A DNA stretch of 64,000 nucleotides from contig NC_134279.1 in the NCBI RefSeq assembly GCF_949628215.1, positions 53,122,266 to 53,186,265 on the forward strand, written 5' to 3'. The stretch comes from Phalacrocorax aristotelis (lineage: Eukaryota > Chordata > Aves > Suliformes > Phalacrocoracidae). The notes under the pieces were generated by a model, which saw only the letters and a list, made by a program, of their open reading frames with translations, was not told where the DNA came from and did not search any database. Positions 39,256 through 54,200 of the stretch are shown here, one piece after another; within the stretch, counting starts at the first letter, position 1, and each line of letters opens with the position of its first letter. The position numbers and the translations under genes were made by a program.

Positions 39256-42200
39256 CTGTTGGAGAAAAGAAATTTTAAAATAAAGCTATCCATTATATTT
39301 TACTAATGAATATTAGGATAAAAAGTAATAATTAGATTTAACCTCCTCGTATTCTCTTTTGTTATTCCTGAACACCAATATTAGCATATTATCTAAAACT
39401 CTACACTCAGTTCATTGACTCATTGCTCAAATGCTTAACAAAGTAAATGAGAGATGAGGAGGAAGAGAAAATTTATTGAGAAGATTAAAACAGAGTAGAG
39501 AAAAAGACAGTTGTAACACTACAGAACAGTAATTAGAGTGCATTTCATTGTGCTAAGCTCCCAGCAAGGAATAAATAAGTAGGGTGTAAGATGGTGATAG
39601 TACTACTAAGATCATTCTAATGTAATAATCTATTGATAGGTTTAAAAGGCAAGATAGTAAAAAATTAAACTGCATATGAATTCAGTTGTTGAAAAACACA
39701 TACTTATTATGAAAATGGGACATTTTCTGAGATGATAAGTACAGAGCTGTCATTGTTAAAACTAAGTATGTAAATAGTAGGATAAAAATAGTTCACTACA
39801 CAGTATTCTTCAAATATAACAACTGGACTATTTTCATTGCTCTCGGGACTCACTGTAAAGCAAGGAAGACTAAAGACAATTCTCTACTGATGATACTCAT
39901 TCTCAGAAATATATTATCTATCATTATCTCAGTCAAAATGTTGACTTGCAGCATAACAGGGTTGTCCTAATGGCTCATCAGTAAAGCAAAAGTCATAACC
40001 GCTGTTTCACCCCCACTATCAATATCTCATTTGCTACAGTTCCCTTTTTTTTGCTTTGTCCAAAAACTCACAGAAAAGGAGAAAAATTGCTGACAATGCG
40101 GATCGTGCCATGCTGACCCCAGTTCTCAAGAAACCTGTGTTTTTGTTAACAAAAGTAAGCTTAAGAACAAGCCATATGTATTTACTAACAAAAAATAAAG
40201 TTTAAAATCTTATCAGTTTGGAATTCATTTCCTTTGAGGTTAGCAGTTATGGAGATTCATGAGCTGTTATAGTGTACTGAACAGCTGTTATAGCACACAC
40301 ATTTCCTAAAACAATCACTCTTTATTTCTCCCTGTCCTTTTGCTCTTCACTGCAATTTATCATGCAGTATAGGACAGACAGGATACAAAGTCAATAACAA
40401 GGCCTGTAACACGTAAAGGACGTCATCTAAAACAACAGTGATCTCTAAAGAGCAAAACTGTCAGTGAAAATGAACAGGTGAGGGGTTGATTTTGATTTCT
40501 TTTTTAATGGACTCTAGTGACCACGATCTTAAGACATTCATAGCATTCAAGCATTAATAATGAAAAATGCATTAATTATTTTTATGCACTTGTTTTGGAG
40601 ACAGTTCATCAAATGTTTAGGGTTCAAATACATTTTAGTTGGTCTCTCTCCTATGGAGTGTCTTCCCTTCATTGCTGTACTTCAGAGAATTTCATGGCAT
40701 TCTGCTTAATATGAACCATGTGTTTGGAGTTAACAATAATAAATTGGCAATATATATTTGATATAATTAATGGTAATAATAAGGCAATATATATTTGGGA
40801 GCTGTCAGCTGGTGCAAGATATTCATCAAAAACAGGAATGGGAATCTATTACGTTGTATGGTCTTTGGAGAGCACTCTGCATCTATTGTTTCCAATCAAT
40901 ATTTTACAGTAGAGAGTCAACAAAAGGAGAACTTAGAATCACATGAAGTGGGTAAGAACTTAATATAATCTTAAAAGCACTATTTAGAAACAGTTTAAAG
41001 CTAGCTTAAACAGAAACAATCTGCTAAAATCAAATCACTTACTTTTCAGCTGCTGCTTGATCAGTGGTCCTTACAGTGGTATGTTCTGGAGAATGTGAGG
41101 GAGACCTTAACGTTGAACTGAGAGGGGGCGAAGCACGTAATGAGGATGTAGAGAGACCGTGTCGACGCATCTCCTGAATTGCACGCTCTCTACCAACAGA
41201 CAGCAATTTCAGTTACATAACACTTTTGTACTGCAGGATGTTAAAGGAAGAAAAAGTAACTTTTTTTCCCATATTTTTACTTGGTTGTTTTCACAATACT
41301 TTGCAAAGTCTTGTCTTCTTGTAATGTCTCTCAACTTTCTTCTTGTTATCATGCAAAGGGATTTTTTTCTTTTTTTTTTTTTGAAGATGCAATGGAACCT
41401 CACAAAAATTTATGAGGGAATTCAGAAACTGTTTCCACAGAACTGAAAACTAAGCAGTTTTCCAGATAAAAATATTAAATTTTGCATGACAATTGGAACA
41501 CAATTTTCCATAAAAGTTCCCCACTATTGGAAAAAGCAACAGTTTTAAAAGTGAGAAAGAAGAAATTAGGAGAGTCACCTCACTGACACAACAGCCTCTT
41601 ACCGTTCAAATCGTTCAGTTGTCAGTTGCCTTTTTAAAACATCACAGTCAGTCTGTAGCTGTGCAACCTTACTTCGAAGTATGGGAATCTCTCTATTAGA
41701 GCTGCTTCTAAAAAAAAAAATCATGAGAAGCAACAAAGTTTTCTTTGAACACCGTCAGCTAGGAGCTTAGATGAATTAGAGCAAGACAAAACAAAAATAG
41801 ATACTGAACATGTTGTTTCACACAGACCAAATCAAAGACACATTAGAAGCAGCCAGAACCAAGTGAATGCAACAGAATGTTTCTGGAAGAACGTAAGGTG
41901 AGAAAGAAATGAGAAGCTGGCAATCCTCTCACTACATCCTTACTACAGTACATCATGTTCCTTTTCAGACAAAGGTAAACATGTTTTATAAAAACAGACA
42001 AAACCGTTATATAATTTATTGATTTACTACCCTCTGTTGCCATTAGAGACGGTCTTTATGTGTACACTTAAAAAAAGAAGAAAAAAGCAGTAACTATCCA
42101 CAAAGAATACAAACATAACAGATACAGTTTCAGTAAAAATTATGTAGTAGATCAGAACTATCTGGCTAGCAATGAACACAACTGAATCAAATCCAAGTAA

Positions 42201-45200
42201 AAGCTGTATTAATGCAAGCTCAGACCAGCAAAACCCAGTCTGAAAGCTTGTCAACTACACCCTTGGCATTGGGGCCCAACTGTTTCAACTGCAAGAATCA
42301 AAATGAAAAGCAGCCTTGAAAATCTTAAGTAACATAATTAAATATATGTCTTAGCAACACATTAGCTTGGATGACTCAATGCTTGGTCACAAAATACCAT
42401 TAATTGCATTATAGAGCAAGAAAAAAAAAAAAAAAATCACTGAGTGTAAAGTTGTCTAAACCAGAATCTAGACAGCTATGTTATTCCATAGAGTCTTCAA
42501 AGCCCATGAGATGGAGCACTCATAAATCACTTCTGGAGAAGCAAAGATGTAAGCACTGGACTTGAATTCTGAAAAAGGAGTTCCACTCCCAGCACAGTCA
42601 CAGACTTCCTGTCTGGCACCCGCTGGTCTCTGACTCAAGGAAGATGCAAACTACTCAACAGATTTGATCCACAAAGAACTGCAGAATATTTTTTCCTGTG
42701 TTCCCTATTCATCAGTAAAATTCCTAGCATGGTATCTTGATCCAGTGTGTTGAGAACAGATGCAGAAGACAAGAGGTCTCGATGATATCTTATTCTAAGT
42801 CCTTCAGAGACAGGCATATGCTTTCAGGACGGAGGTAAGAATTCAGGGCCCAATATCATTATTGTAAAATAAAGAAAGAAAGCAAACAGTTTTGTGAGTT
42901 CTGAGGTTAGTCTGTGTCAATGACATTTAAACAAGATTAAGATCATGAAGTAAATCACTCAAAAATGAATAAATATTTTCATTTGGAACCCCTATGCACA
43001 GAAATCATCATATAATATGACTACATTATGATCTACTATTTTTTCACAGGACATCTGGCTCTTTCACAGTGGTACAGAGAGCTCTCAACAAGTAGTTTAG
43101 CTATTCAATATTCTCCATTTAATACTTAATCACCATAGCACCTCAAAGATCTCATTTACTGTACTGTCACCTAAGTAGTGCTCTGAGTAACACAACTACT
43201 CACTTTTCACAGAGCTCAAAATTACAGCACTGGAGAACTTCACAAGTTAAACTTAATTTTGAGAATCCTTCTAAAGTCAGAGGTTTTATCAGTACCATTT
43301 TATAAATAGAGTGGAAGCAAAGACACAATAAGGCCAAAACTGTAAATAATGTTCAAAAACGTCGACACATGATTTTTGTCAGTTAGGACTGAAAAGTTTG
43401 CCAAGTCAAATGAATTTTTGTATTTCACAAGACACAAACATAATTGCCACATAATTCAGTCACAGTTGTGAGTGTTTAAAGTTCCTGTTCGTTGGACTGC
43501 AACTGCTACAAACCAAGTAGTAGAAAATAAGGTATGTAACAACTACTTCTCACACGTGAACACTTGGCTAGCAACATGCAGAACCTTTGAGATAAACAGT
43601 AGAAAACAATTCAATAGAACAGCCACTATTCCTCCAAGACAACTTTTTCCTTCTTCCTGCAATATCCCATCCTATTAACAACGCAACTACTGACATTTAT
43701 AGCAAACAGGAATGGAGCACTACAAAGTGTGAAGAAGAAAAATTGTGAAAAAATTTCTATGAAGTTATCTAAACAGTTTTAAAATGTTTGTACACAAAGA
43801 AGCTAAAGTTAAATGAAAACCTCCTCCTTTCCTCGTTAAACTTTCATGTTTAATTTCATAGCCAGAACGTTTCATCGGTTTATGTTCTTTGCATGCAATT
43901 AAATTTTCTTCCTCAGGTAAACAAAACTCATCAATTCTAAAACATGAAGCAATGAGCTGCACAGGGGCTATTAACAGCGTTGTCATCTACAGATGAATCA
44001 AGACCACTGCTACTTGAGGTGGACCATTGTCAGTACTAAGTCGTAGCCTTTACGTAAATCAACCAAAAGCATTTTTCTTGCACATTTGCGTCACCAAGTT
44101 ACAGATAGCTTTTAACTGTTTAGGTATTCTGTATTCTATATCTCATCAGGAAGCACTATCTGTCCTTTTACCTTCCACATGTTTCCTTTCTCTCCCTACA
44201 TCAGTGTTTACTAAGCGGGCAAATCTGTTTTTCTAAAATTCTGCTTTGTCTTTACTCTTCACCACCATCTACATTCAGCTACTACTACTCCTTACTATTT
44301 AATGCAGATATACCGCTGCAGTCACTGGCTAATGTATCCCCAGGAAAATTATCAGGTCATGATGACACATACCATGGAAACTTCAACCTCCCTCCTCCAT
44401 ATCATGAAGGAAATTTTTTAAATGCCCCACTTCTCTCACACATTAATTTTATACACACAAAATACCCACCCTTAACTTCATTGTTCCAAACAGATTAGTC
44501 TTTCTTCTGTAAGAGTGTTAAAAAGTTAATTCTCTTTTAGGCAGATGCACAGCATAACAAGTTGCAGTTAGCTATAATGGAGAGTGCTGGCCACATTTAA
44601 CGTGGGTGTTGGGTTCAGTTTCATTTGTATTTCAAAGGAACAATAAATGATACAGGACTTTTTCCTTAACAGTTAATATTAATAGCAGCAAAAGTACTTT
44701 TGCTCTTTTAAAGCACTATGACTTCACTATTCATTATATAAGCAATTCTTACTTTAATCAAAGTAAGGATAACAGGCATCTTCAGTAGGTATGCTATTTA
44801 CATTTACCATCGATTTAATCTACTTGTTTTGGTTTTTTTTTTAACATATACGTTAAAATTTCACTTTCAATTTGCTTTGAGCAGCTTGATGAATCCACAT
44901 TGCTCTACATGAGTTAGGACTTCAGAATACTTTCAAAGATAAGAACATAAAACATAGGTCAAGACTAAGAAAATTTATGTTGTCTTAATTATTAACCTTT
45001 TAGTTAAACTCTTTAAAGCCAAATAAAAATATGACTATTGCTTAAAAAAGCAGAGTTGAATTAGATTGCTTCCTGAAGCTAAGAAGAAAATCAGAACCTG
45101 CGAGAGAAGTGGTTATATATTCTGAAAATTGATACACTCTGATGCAAAGGTTAAATATCCAAATCATACTGCAAAGCATACGTACATACATTTATAGATG

Positions 45201-48200
45201 TACTCAACAGCTAAAAAATTGACAAATTATCATGGGTTGGCTGGTTCTCTAGTAGAAATAATGTCTGTAACAGATCAGCTACCTCACCATTAGGTAGTTA
45301 TGTCCACTAAGAGGCTCAGGAGGAAAGGATTTTAGTGATTACACTGAAAAGACGACAAGTGAACTTCAGGAAAGGTATCACTCTTGTGCCAGACTGATGT
45401 GAGAAAGAGAAAGTGAAGCAAACTTTCTGGAGTCAGACTGGGGACAAATCCAGAAAGAAACCGAGTGCTTATTCTCAAGACTGAAAACTCAGCAGGGTGT
45501 TCCTTCCTTTTAGATTAGGTTTCCTTCGGAACTCCTGTTTAAGTTTACTGCTTGTACAAAACTGATGCCCACCAGAGAGCTGATTAAGGAAAGACATGAA
45601 AGATTTGCAAAGAAACTTCAAGTATCAATGCCATGAAAGGCCAAAAGACATTGCTGCAAAAATCTGCTCAGCCATAATGAACATCAAGGTTTTGACTTCA
45701 TGAATAATTGTTGTCACACAGAAAAAGTTTCTTTGTAAGCCACCTAACACATACACACACTTGTTAAAACTTACAGTTTGCTCTCGGCGAGTGTTAGTTT
45801 GTCTTTCAATAACTGAATTTCGGAATCTTTCTCATGGGATGTTAAATGGTTCTGAAATTCTTTGTCTCTACTAGTAGCCAGCAATGTTTCAAGATTCTGA
45901 ACTGTAAGTCTCTCACTGGATAACTGCTTTTTCAGCAACTCTGCTTCTGATTTTAGATCTTCTAATTCTCCTAGAACCTAGGGCACAAATTTTATATGTT
46001 ATTAATACACTGGTTTACAAACACACAGATTTGTCTTTTGTGAAGAGTTGTTATAAAAACTGAAATGATTGGAAGTTTCATAAAAATTAATAGGAAAACT
46101 GAGCTCACAAAACAAATTAAAGCCTACAATTATTTAACACAACACTTAGTTAAAAACTATTCAGGCTGTACCTCTGTTAAATGTTTTACTGGGGGCTGGA
46201 TTACTGAGGGCTGGAAATGCTTAGGTAAGTCCCTGGAGCACTAATTAGCTTTTATCAACAGTAGGCTTTGGCACAAGTACAAAAATAGTACTTACTATAC
46301 TTCATTCTATTCAGCTAGGTTAGCTCACAATTAGCTTCTTGGCTTTTGCTGAAAATGTAAGAATGCTCGTTTTCCTCATCAGTTCTATGAATAGAAACAA
46401 ATTCTGTGGGGATGAGAATTACTGTTCTCAAGGTCTTGACTATTACAGTAATAGAAAGCCTGACCAAGTCACCAAGTAAAGACAAAACAATCAGCTGTAA
46501 AGAAAAAAGTTCAGAAATTATGGATATTTAGAACTGTTAAACTATTTCAAAATTTTTCATGAACCACAACTGAACCTAAATTTCAATTTAATTGAAAAAA
46601 TCCATCAGGGAAAAGTCTTTAATATCTAAATAAGAGGTGCAATATTCACTTTTATAAAAGTTGGCAAGTTGACTAAAGTAAAAAACAGTACATAAAACCA
46701 AATAAATATAATTTGTCTCTGTGATATAGCAAAAACTACTGCTGCCTCATTTTCTAGTGACAATGAATGAAAAACTGTCTTTTTTTATAAAAAGCACAGA
46801 TACAGAACTGTATACTGCAAATTTCTAATTTATATATAAATGCAAAACGAGTGTTGTAAATTAACTTACCTTGCTCTCAGAAGTAATTTATTATTTTCTC
46901 CAAAAACCATTACAAGAAAAGGAAGATATTTATTATAGCAAATGAAATTTGACTTTGCTGCTTACCCTTTCATAATCCATGCTTTTGGATGTCAACTGTC
47001 GAGACAGCAGCTCTTTGTTAGACTCAAGTTTCACACAGAGTTCCCTCACAGAAGCCAGGTCCGCCAACACAGAAGACTTATCCTGACTTTCACGTTTAAT
47101 AACCTCTTCCAATTTGGACATATTTTTTGTAATGGAGGAGATCTGAGATTCATATGCTTGATGTGCAACGATATGCTAAACAAAGTAAAAAATGGACACC
47201 CCTTCAGTGTTAAATGTTAACAGTTCTCTGTTGGATAACAGGTTTTTTAATACTTTGTTTTCCGTTCAAAATTAATTTGCCCTATGAAATGAACCAAAAT
47301 CAGTTACTGTTTCAAAAACTCAGTGTCCACACTTGAAACATTCACGTCTAGGAATTATTTTCCATTAAAGCATTAAAAATTGTATGTTGACTATTAAGAA
47401 AAAATAAAAAACCAACCACTTGAATGTATCCCAGAATTGCATTGCACAAGTTATTACCCCTTGAATCTCTTTTTCTAGAAGTTCTACTCTCTCTCGAAGA
47501 TGTCTCCGATCTGTATCTACAGAAAGGAGTTCAAGTCGTATTGAGCTGCTTTCTCCTTCAGCTTGATGAGCCTTCATTTCCCACTCTTCAGCTTGCGTAT
47601 GGAGCATTCGGAACCTCTCTAACAGTTCTTGGTTTTCTTTTTCCTAGATGAAACAGTAAATCACTCTGCAGTGATCAACATACTGTCAAGATGATTGATC
47701 TTATTTCACGCCTCCTCCCTGCAGCATTTTTTTTTTCAGATGAAAGTAGATCTTTCTCCATTTTCTTAATCCCACTATCTGGCAATTACTAAAGGGCATC
47801 ATGCTTCTGCAAGTCCAAATAGTAAATAAATAGTGAAGGCATTCAGTTTTATTAAATGGAAGTATTTACATTTAGCAGTTGTTAATGAGTTTCAAGGCTC
47901 CCAGGGAGTGGTTATTTCGTATCTCTCTGCATTGTCACGGGTCACATTACTGAGACGTACTGATCAGAGTGCTGTCCTTTCCAAGAAATTCCAGCAGGAG
48001 TCCATTTTCAGCTCTTTTACGTACTGTGCTCTTACAAATATTTATATAACAGCCATGCTTGAAAGACTGATAACCTATTCGGGCATATACACCTAAGCAG
48101 TCTATCATAAAAGTACAAAACTGCAAGCTTTAGAGCTTACAAGTTATACAGTGATAGAACAAATGCTGCTTGTGAATTTTAATTTGGCCCAACTGCAAGT

Positions 48201-51200
48201 GCATAATATTAGGCAGTGATTAATTTTCCTTTTTTATTTACCTCCATTCCCTTCTTCCCCTGTTCATGTAATGCACAGCAGGATAAGCACGTTGCTAGTA
48301 CAAATCAGATATTTCTGATGAGGAAGGCTACTATTTCTGAAATTCCTTCTGTGTTTCCTGCAGAACTTGGAAGGTGCATACGGAATGAGGTGGGGCATTA
48401 GGAAGCAGAAACTCATGATTAAGCAAATGAACACTGTGCAGAAAAGTAAATCCTTGTCTCCACAGGCAACATCTGGATGTAATACTAGACAAATCCCTGA
48501 AATCAACCTTTCATAATTGGTCACTGGCTGTACATTCTACAGCTTCTTGGTACCTGACTTGAATAACTGGAGTACCATTTGCCAAAGATGTGGACACATC
48601 TGTAGCAGAAGTGCTTTGGACATATGATATATTATAAAATTATTAAAAACTAAACTTCCAGTGTTTTAAATTGAGTTCTAAGCTAACATACTACTGACCT
48701 TAATTCTCTCTCTATGCTTCAGTTTCTACGTGTAAAAAGTCGTTGAATTTACATGCATTCATCTAGACATGCAAGTGTAAGTCAGATCAAAACTCATTCT
48801 TTCCTATTCAAAGTCACATAATAAATTTGCCAGTTCATGTTGTCTTGACGTAAGTTCTATTTGCTTTAAATGATTCTAAGTTTTAATTCACACACATCAC
48901 ACTCCTGAATTCAAGTATCAGAATAAAATACATTTAACAAAAGCACTGTTTTGTCAGTACAGCAAAAACTCTGAACTCTTATAATTCATAGAAAAAACAT
49001 TGCAATGCGCTATTTTTACACTTTCCTGCAGAACTACATATAAAATTTCTCTTTAAAAAGTGTAAAATATTAAAAACCATTATATAAGGGGCTTGTTGCC
49101 TACAATAATGAAATAGTACCAGATATTTTACTAGTTGCCTTGTCAAAACTCAAAAAGCAAAACAACATTCAAGCATGATTTGTCATTCTCCAGCGTTATG
49201 GCCAACTGAAACATAATCAATAAATTCTGGCACATCACAATTTCATTAGTGCTTCAGAACTAATAAAGTTTTATATGAATCCACTACTACCTTGAAACAC
49301 TGCAGAAGAAAGGGGCGGGGGGGTGGGGAGGGTGGAATAAATGAAGGAAATGGGCCAGGCAGGGAGACCAGGACTCAAAACATACATTTCTTAATTTGCT
49401 TATTATATCCTAATGAGAATGTGTTATACTTTAAAATCAATGGATTTACTGAAAACAGTAATGACTGCCTACAGATTATATTTTTACCTTTGAAGCCATT
49501 AAGGTCTCAAATCTGGAAACTTCAGTTATATAATTATGAACCCTGGTTTTCATTTCTTCTTTTTCACGTATTGCATCTTCAAGCTCAGCACTGATAGCCT
49601 AAAGAGATTTCATAAAGGCAAAACAGTGCATTACAGTATATTAATCACTATATATTACTGTATCAGACTAAATCAAAGTAATTGTATACGCCCTAGATCT
49701 TACTCTACTCTACTTTTAATAATTCAGTCAAAGCTCTTTGGGATTTGTAGGGTTCAGAAATATCCCCTATTACCTTAGATATACCAAAGAATTTTCCAGG
49801 CAAGAATAATCCCAGAAAACAATGAATATCATATCAGTTCATAAAATCTGCAGCTTCCCTCACGACACACCCTACCGATCTTTGGAAATGCAACATACAG
49901 ATGTCTGGGAGCTGGGATTTTTCTTGCCTTAAGATTCGCTATCCCTGAGTGAAGGAAAGTTTTTTATCACTGTGTCACTGTCAACTCTATAACGAAAAGA
50001 AAATAGAATTGCAAGATAAAATAACTAAATGCATTAAGTTCATATTTAGACATCAAAAATGGACCATGGAGTTTGTTAGAGATGTTGGAAGTCCTAACTC
50101 TGGTCCTCTCATGTTCAGCTCTCGCTCTTCTCCGAGTCCTCTAGCCCAGAGAGCTGAAAAGGCAAGTATCTTCTTCTATCCCCACTATTAAATGTGGGGA
50201 AAATAGGGCACACTGCCGTATTTCTTTCCCTTCTTCTTTTTGTGCTATACTGATATTCATTAACAGCAGCCTTTTTACTATATGCCTTATTTAGCATATG
50301 CTGAAATCAGCCTGCTTGTCTCTGAGGTAGCCTTCCCAAGCACACTGGGAAAGCTTTAGTCATCAGTTTATGATAATATTTAATGTTTCATCTTATTAGA
50401 TACCTGTGAATGGCATCTCTAATTTCAATAATACAGCCACACATCTATGTGTTGTGCCATAGGTTTTGCAAGAACTATTCAGCGTACTGCGTCACCTACT
50501 TAAAACATCTTGCTATATTTTATTTTCTAGCCTCAGACTCAGCCGGGTTGGCTGAGGAGAACTGGAATAAACTGTTTAGCCAACAAGGCCCTGATTATTT
50601 TTAGTGTTGGCATTGACAGTGAATTCAAACAAATATTTGTATCTCAGCATCAAAACTGTACAAAGCATTTGAGCCTCACAATGAGCTGCAATAGTTGTAT
50701 TTGCTGTATAAATTGAATGCAGTGAGTTGCAACAGAATTCTGGGCTAGCTCTTAAAAATCACATTCACATATTCTCTATGTAGTCTTTCCAATGTTTAGC
50801 CCAATAAAAAAGTGTTACTTGCCCTATAAAACACTGGACATTTTTGTTATATATTGTCTATATACACATTTTATTGTACAGGGACATCCACATCACGCAC
50901 TTGGAGTTGGGAGGCTTTTGGTCAGCAATAACCAGCTGGTGCACAAAACCAACTCATTATTCCTCAAACTATGTGAGGGATTAACAAGACTGAATGAACT
51001 TCAGGCTCCCCAAGCCATGGATCCCAGATCCAGAGAATTCCAAGAAGAAATAGAGCAATGATGATTGAGAAGAGTGCAAATGGACATAAGTATATAAGCC
51101 CCTTATGCTGTTGAAACAGTGAGCCTTACACACCAGTGGCTGGTTTAACTTGCAGATCCCTGGAGAACATCTCAAGATGAAGATTCCACAAGAATAATAC

Positions 51201-54200
51201 TGATAATCAAACAGTTTAATTCACTGAATCTCTCAACTATTTCTGTTTTGCAAAACTTTTATTTAACCTACCCATCAACTTGAGATAGCTCATCTTTCAA
51301 TAAAATATTTGACAATACCTTACAGAAATAGGTAATTCCTCAAGGCATTAAAATTTTATTTCAACTTTGATTCTGTAACTGATGTAAGTTTAAGACATGC
51401 CTTTATAGCATGCACTACACAAGGAAATATATTTAACTATCAGCAGCTGAGAGGGACTGTATACCTCCCAAGTGGAAAGCTGACCATGGATACACATGAA
51501 CCAACTCCGAGTCCACCCGGCAATCATAACCCACTTCCCACCTGCTTTTTGGCCTAAAGCTACTGACTGGTTAGCTGTTAGCAAGGAGGTACATTATGAC
51601 TGTAAACTACTAGACAGTAAGAAACTATGAAATCATATAAAACTAATACAAATAAAAATATCTAACATAAAACTCTGCAAGCAGCGAAAGTACCTGGACA
51701 GAATCTCCACAAACAAAACCCCCCCCACAAAAAATAGCTACAATATAGAGCTGAACCCTAAGATACCACCTCACCTTACCTTACCATTAGCATACTACTT
51801 TACCATTGCAAAGACAACCCAGTAAGAACATTCCTCCAGGGGAACAGATGGCACCTTTGAATTCACCATCTAAAAACCCCACACAACCTTGACACAATGG
51901 AAAGGGAACCCCTCCTATTCCCATCGACTGTGCATCCTTATCCTTTCCTGAAATCAGGAAACAAATTCAGACTATTCACGACTATCATACCTTAAAAATA
52001 GGTTTTCTTCAATCCTTCTGCCTTGCAGCTTTTAAGCCCTCTCCTGTTTTCTCCCCAACATTAACCTTTCCCAATCCATCAGGAAAAGCAAAGTTCTTGC
52101 AGAGCACCACACATGAATGGAAACTAACCTTGCCAGAACTGGAAATTAAAAACCTGTCAATACTGCTTTACAGCCACCATTACCAAGGCTCACAGAAGAC
52201 AAACATTAAAATCCAGATTCCAAAACATTCTAATCTCAAAACATGGCATACCTTACTCAGTACATCCAATACTTCATGGAAACTAGGTGGATGAAACTAA
52301 TGAATCACTATGCACCAGAACAAATTCAGATGTGCCAGCAGTCTCCTCCCTCTCGCTGTCATGTGACTAATAACCTGATGTCTGCTTTTGTGGTTCTTGC
52401 TCTATCTCAATAATCCCTGGTCCACAGATAATAAAACTCATTTTTTACAATTAAATACCAACTACCAAGTGATATAACCAATTAACATAATTTCATTATA
52501 GTATAAACAATTATGTCCTAGACTTATTTTATTTAGATTCCTTTTTTAATCTAGGGAAAGGTGACTAAAATGAATGCTTGTCTACTACTCCCCCACTGCC
52601 CTGAGTATGCTTAAGTATGTAAAGTAATTGCTTTCACAATTTCTGCCCAGTCATTTTTAATATCCCAGTGCTCAAGAAACACCAATAATTAAACATATCA
52701 AATCACAATTGAGGATATAACAGTTTTGATGTACCACTATACATAAGCAAGCAATAGTTTAATACTTCAGTATTATATACTGCCTTCATACCTGGTTTTC
52801 TCTGGCCATTGTAGCTAGGTCATCTTGCAATCGTCTGTTTTCTTTCAGAGCCATTTCCTTTACTCTTCCTGTTTCTGCAAGCTCTGCGTGGGATGTATCA
52901 AGCTGCCGATGTAAGCTAGATATCTCACGGTCTCTGTTGCTTAGTATGTCTTTCATATGGCTATCAAGTGAAAATCTTACTTAAGTCTTATACTATATAG
53001 AAATGATCAGTCGTGGATTTGGGATGTGCAAAAGCTTTTTTTCTTTAAAAAGGTAAAATTCTTTTTCTCTGAAGGCTGACAAACTGAGTCTAAACATATA
53101 CATAAGCTAAGGATGTCAAACGTCAATATGCACAAATGAGCTGAATTAATCTTCAACCTTGAAAGATGTATCTGGTAAGATGTATCTTATGCAAACAGCA
53201 ATTACAGATACTTATGTTTATCAGTGTTTGATAGTGGTTACAATATGCGAGCCATTGTGCGAGCCATTTATAAATCATAAAGGAAGATGACAGACAGCTT
53301 ACACTTGAAAAGACAATCAAAAGAGAAAGGAAGAGGTTAAACAAAAAAGTAGAAATACAAATATGTCTGGATTTAAGTAAACTTTTGCATTAGTTTTGTG
53401 CCACAGATACTTAATGCAATGTACCAAATATTCAGTTACACTGGTCTTCAGATGTTTAAATATCAGTGTTTAAATGTTTTCTTTTAAAAAGCTATAGTTT
53501 TAAAATTCATTCTTAAAAAGTGGCAAGAAGGAAAGATCAGATGAAGCCCAGCTAAAAACTACATAAATATATTTTAATTAAGACTGTACTGATAGCTTAA
53601 GTTGGAAGAATTAGCTTGCTGATAACTAAGAGTTCAGCTCTGAGTTTTAGCTGGGAGTACATAAAATACTAAAAAGCCATTTCTTAACTGAGAATTAAGA
53701 AACATTACCAATTTAGCAAAATATAGACAAACAATTGTTAATGGCTGTCTTAACAGTATCTCAGCAGTCTGCAACACAATTGTAAGGGAAGTCTCTTCGA
53801 AAGTTGTGTACATCTTTCTCAGCACAGTGCACTCCTTTACCTGACTTAAAGAGAATTAACTCAATTTCACCAACATCACTAAAATAGCCATCTACTTTCA
53901 CTTTAAAACCACTAGATAAAATAAAACCACTGACAAGGAATCCTAGTCTTTACTTACTCTGTTGAGGACTCCAGCTCAGAGAGGGTTAGACGTAAATGAG
54001 TAATTGTTTTTTCCTATGAAAATAAAAGCAAAAGTTGTATTAGGTATCATCATATTGCAACATAACAGAACACTTCAAATTAAAGTTCAATACTTAACAA
54101 TCTGTTTTGCAATACAAACAGGATACGTCAAGTTCATTTAAACCTTTATTTCAACCCTTCACCAACAAGTAATTGCATCTTCGCACATTCAAATTCCCAA

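Larger units (their letters stand above)
45978..49487 (-). other. CEP135 introns 22, 21 and 20
   Basis: Introns 45978-46965, 47176-47457 and 47644-49487 separate exons 20-23. They are AT-rich. The only notable element is the G-rich tract at 49312-49335. Confidence 0.75.
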
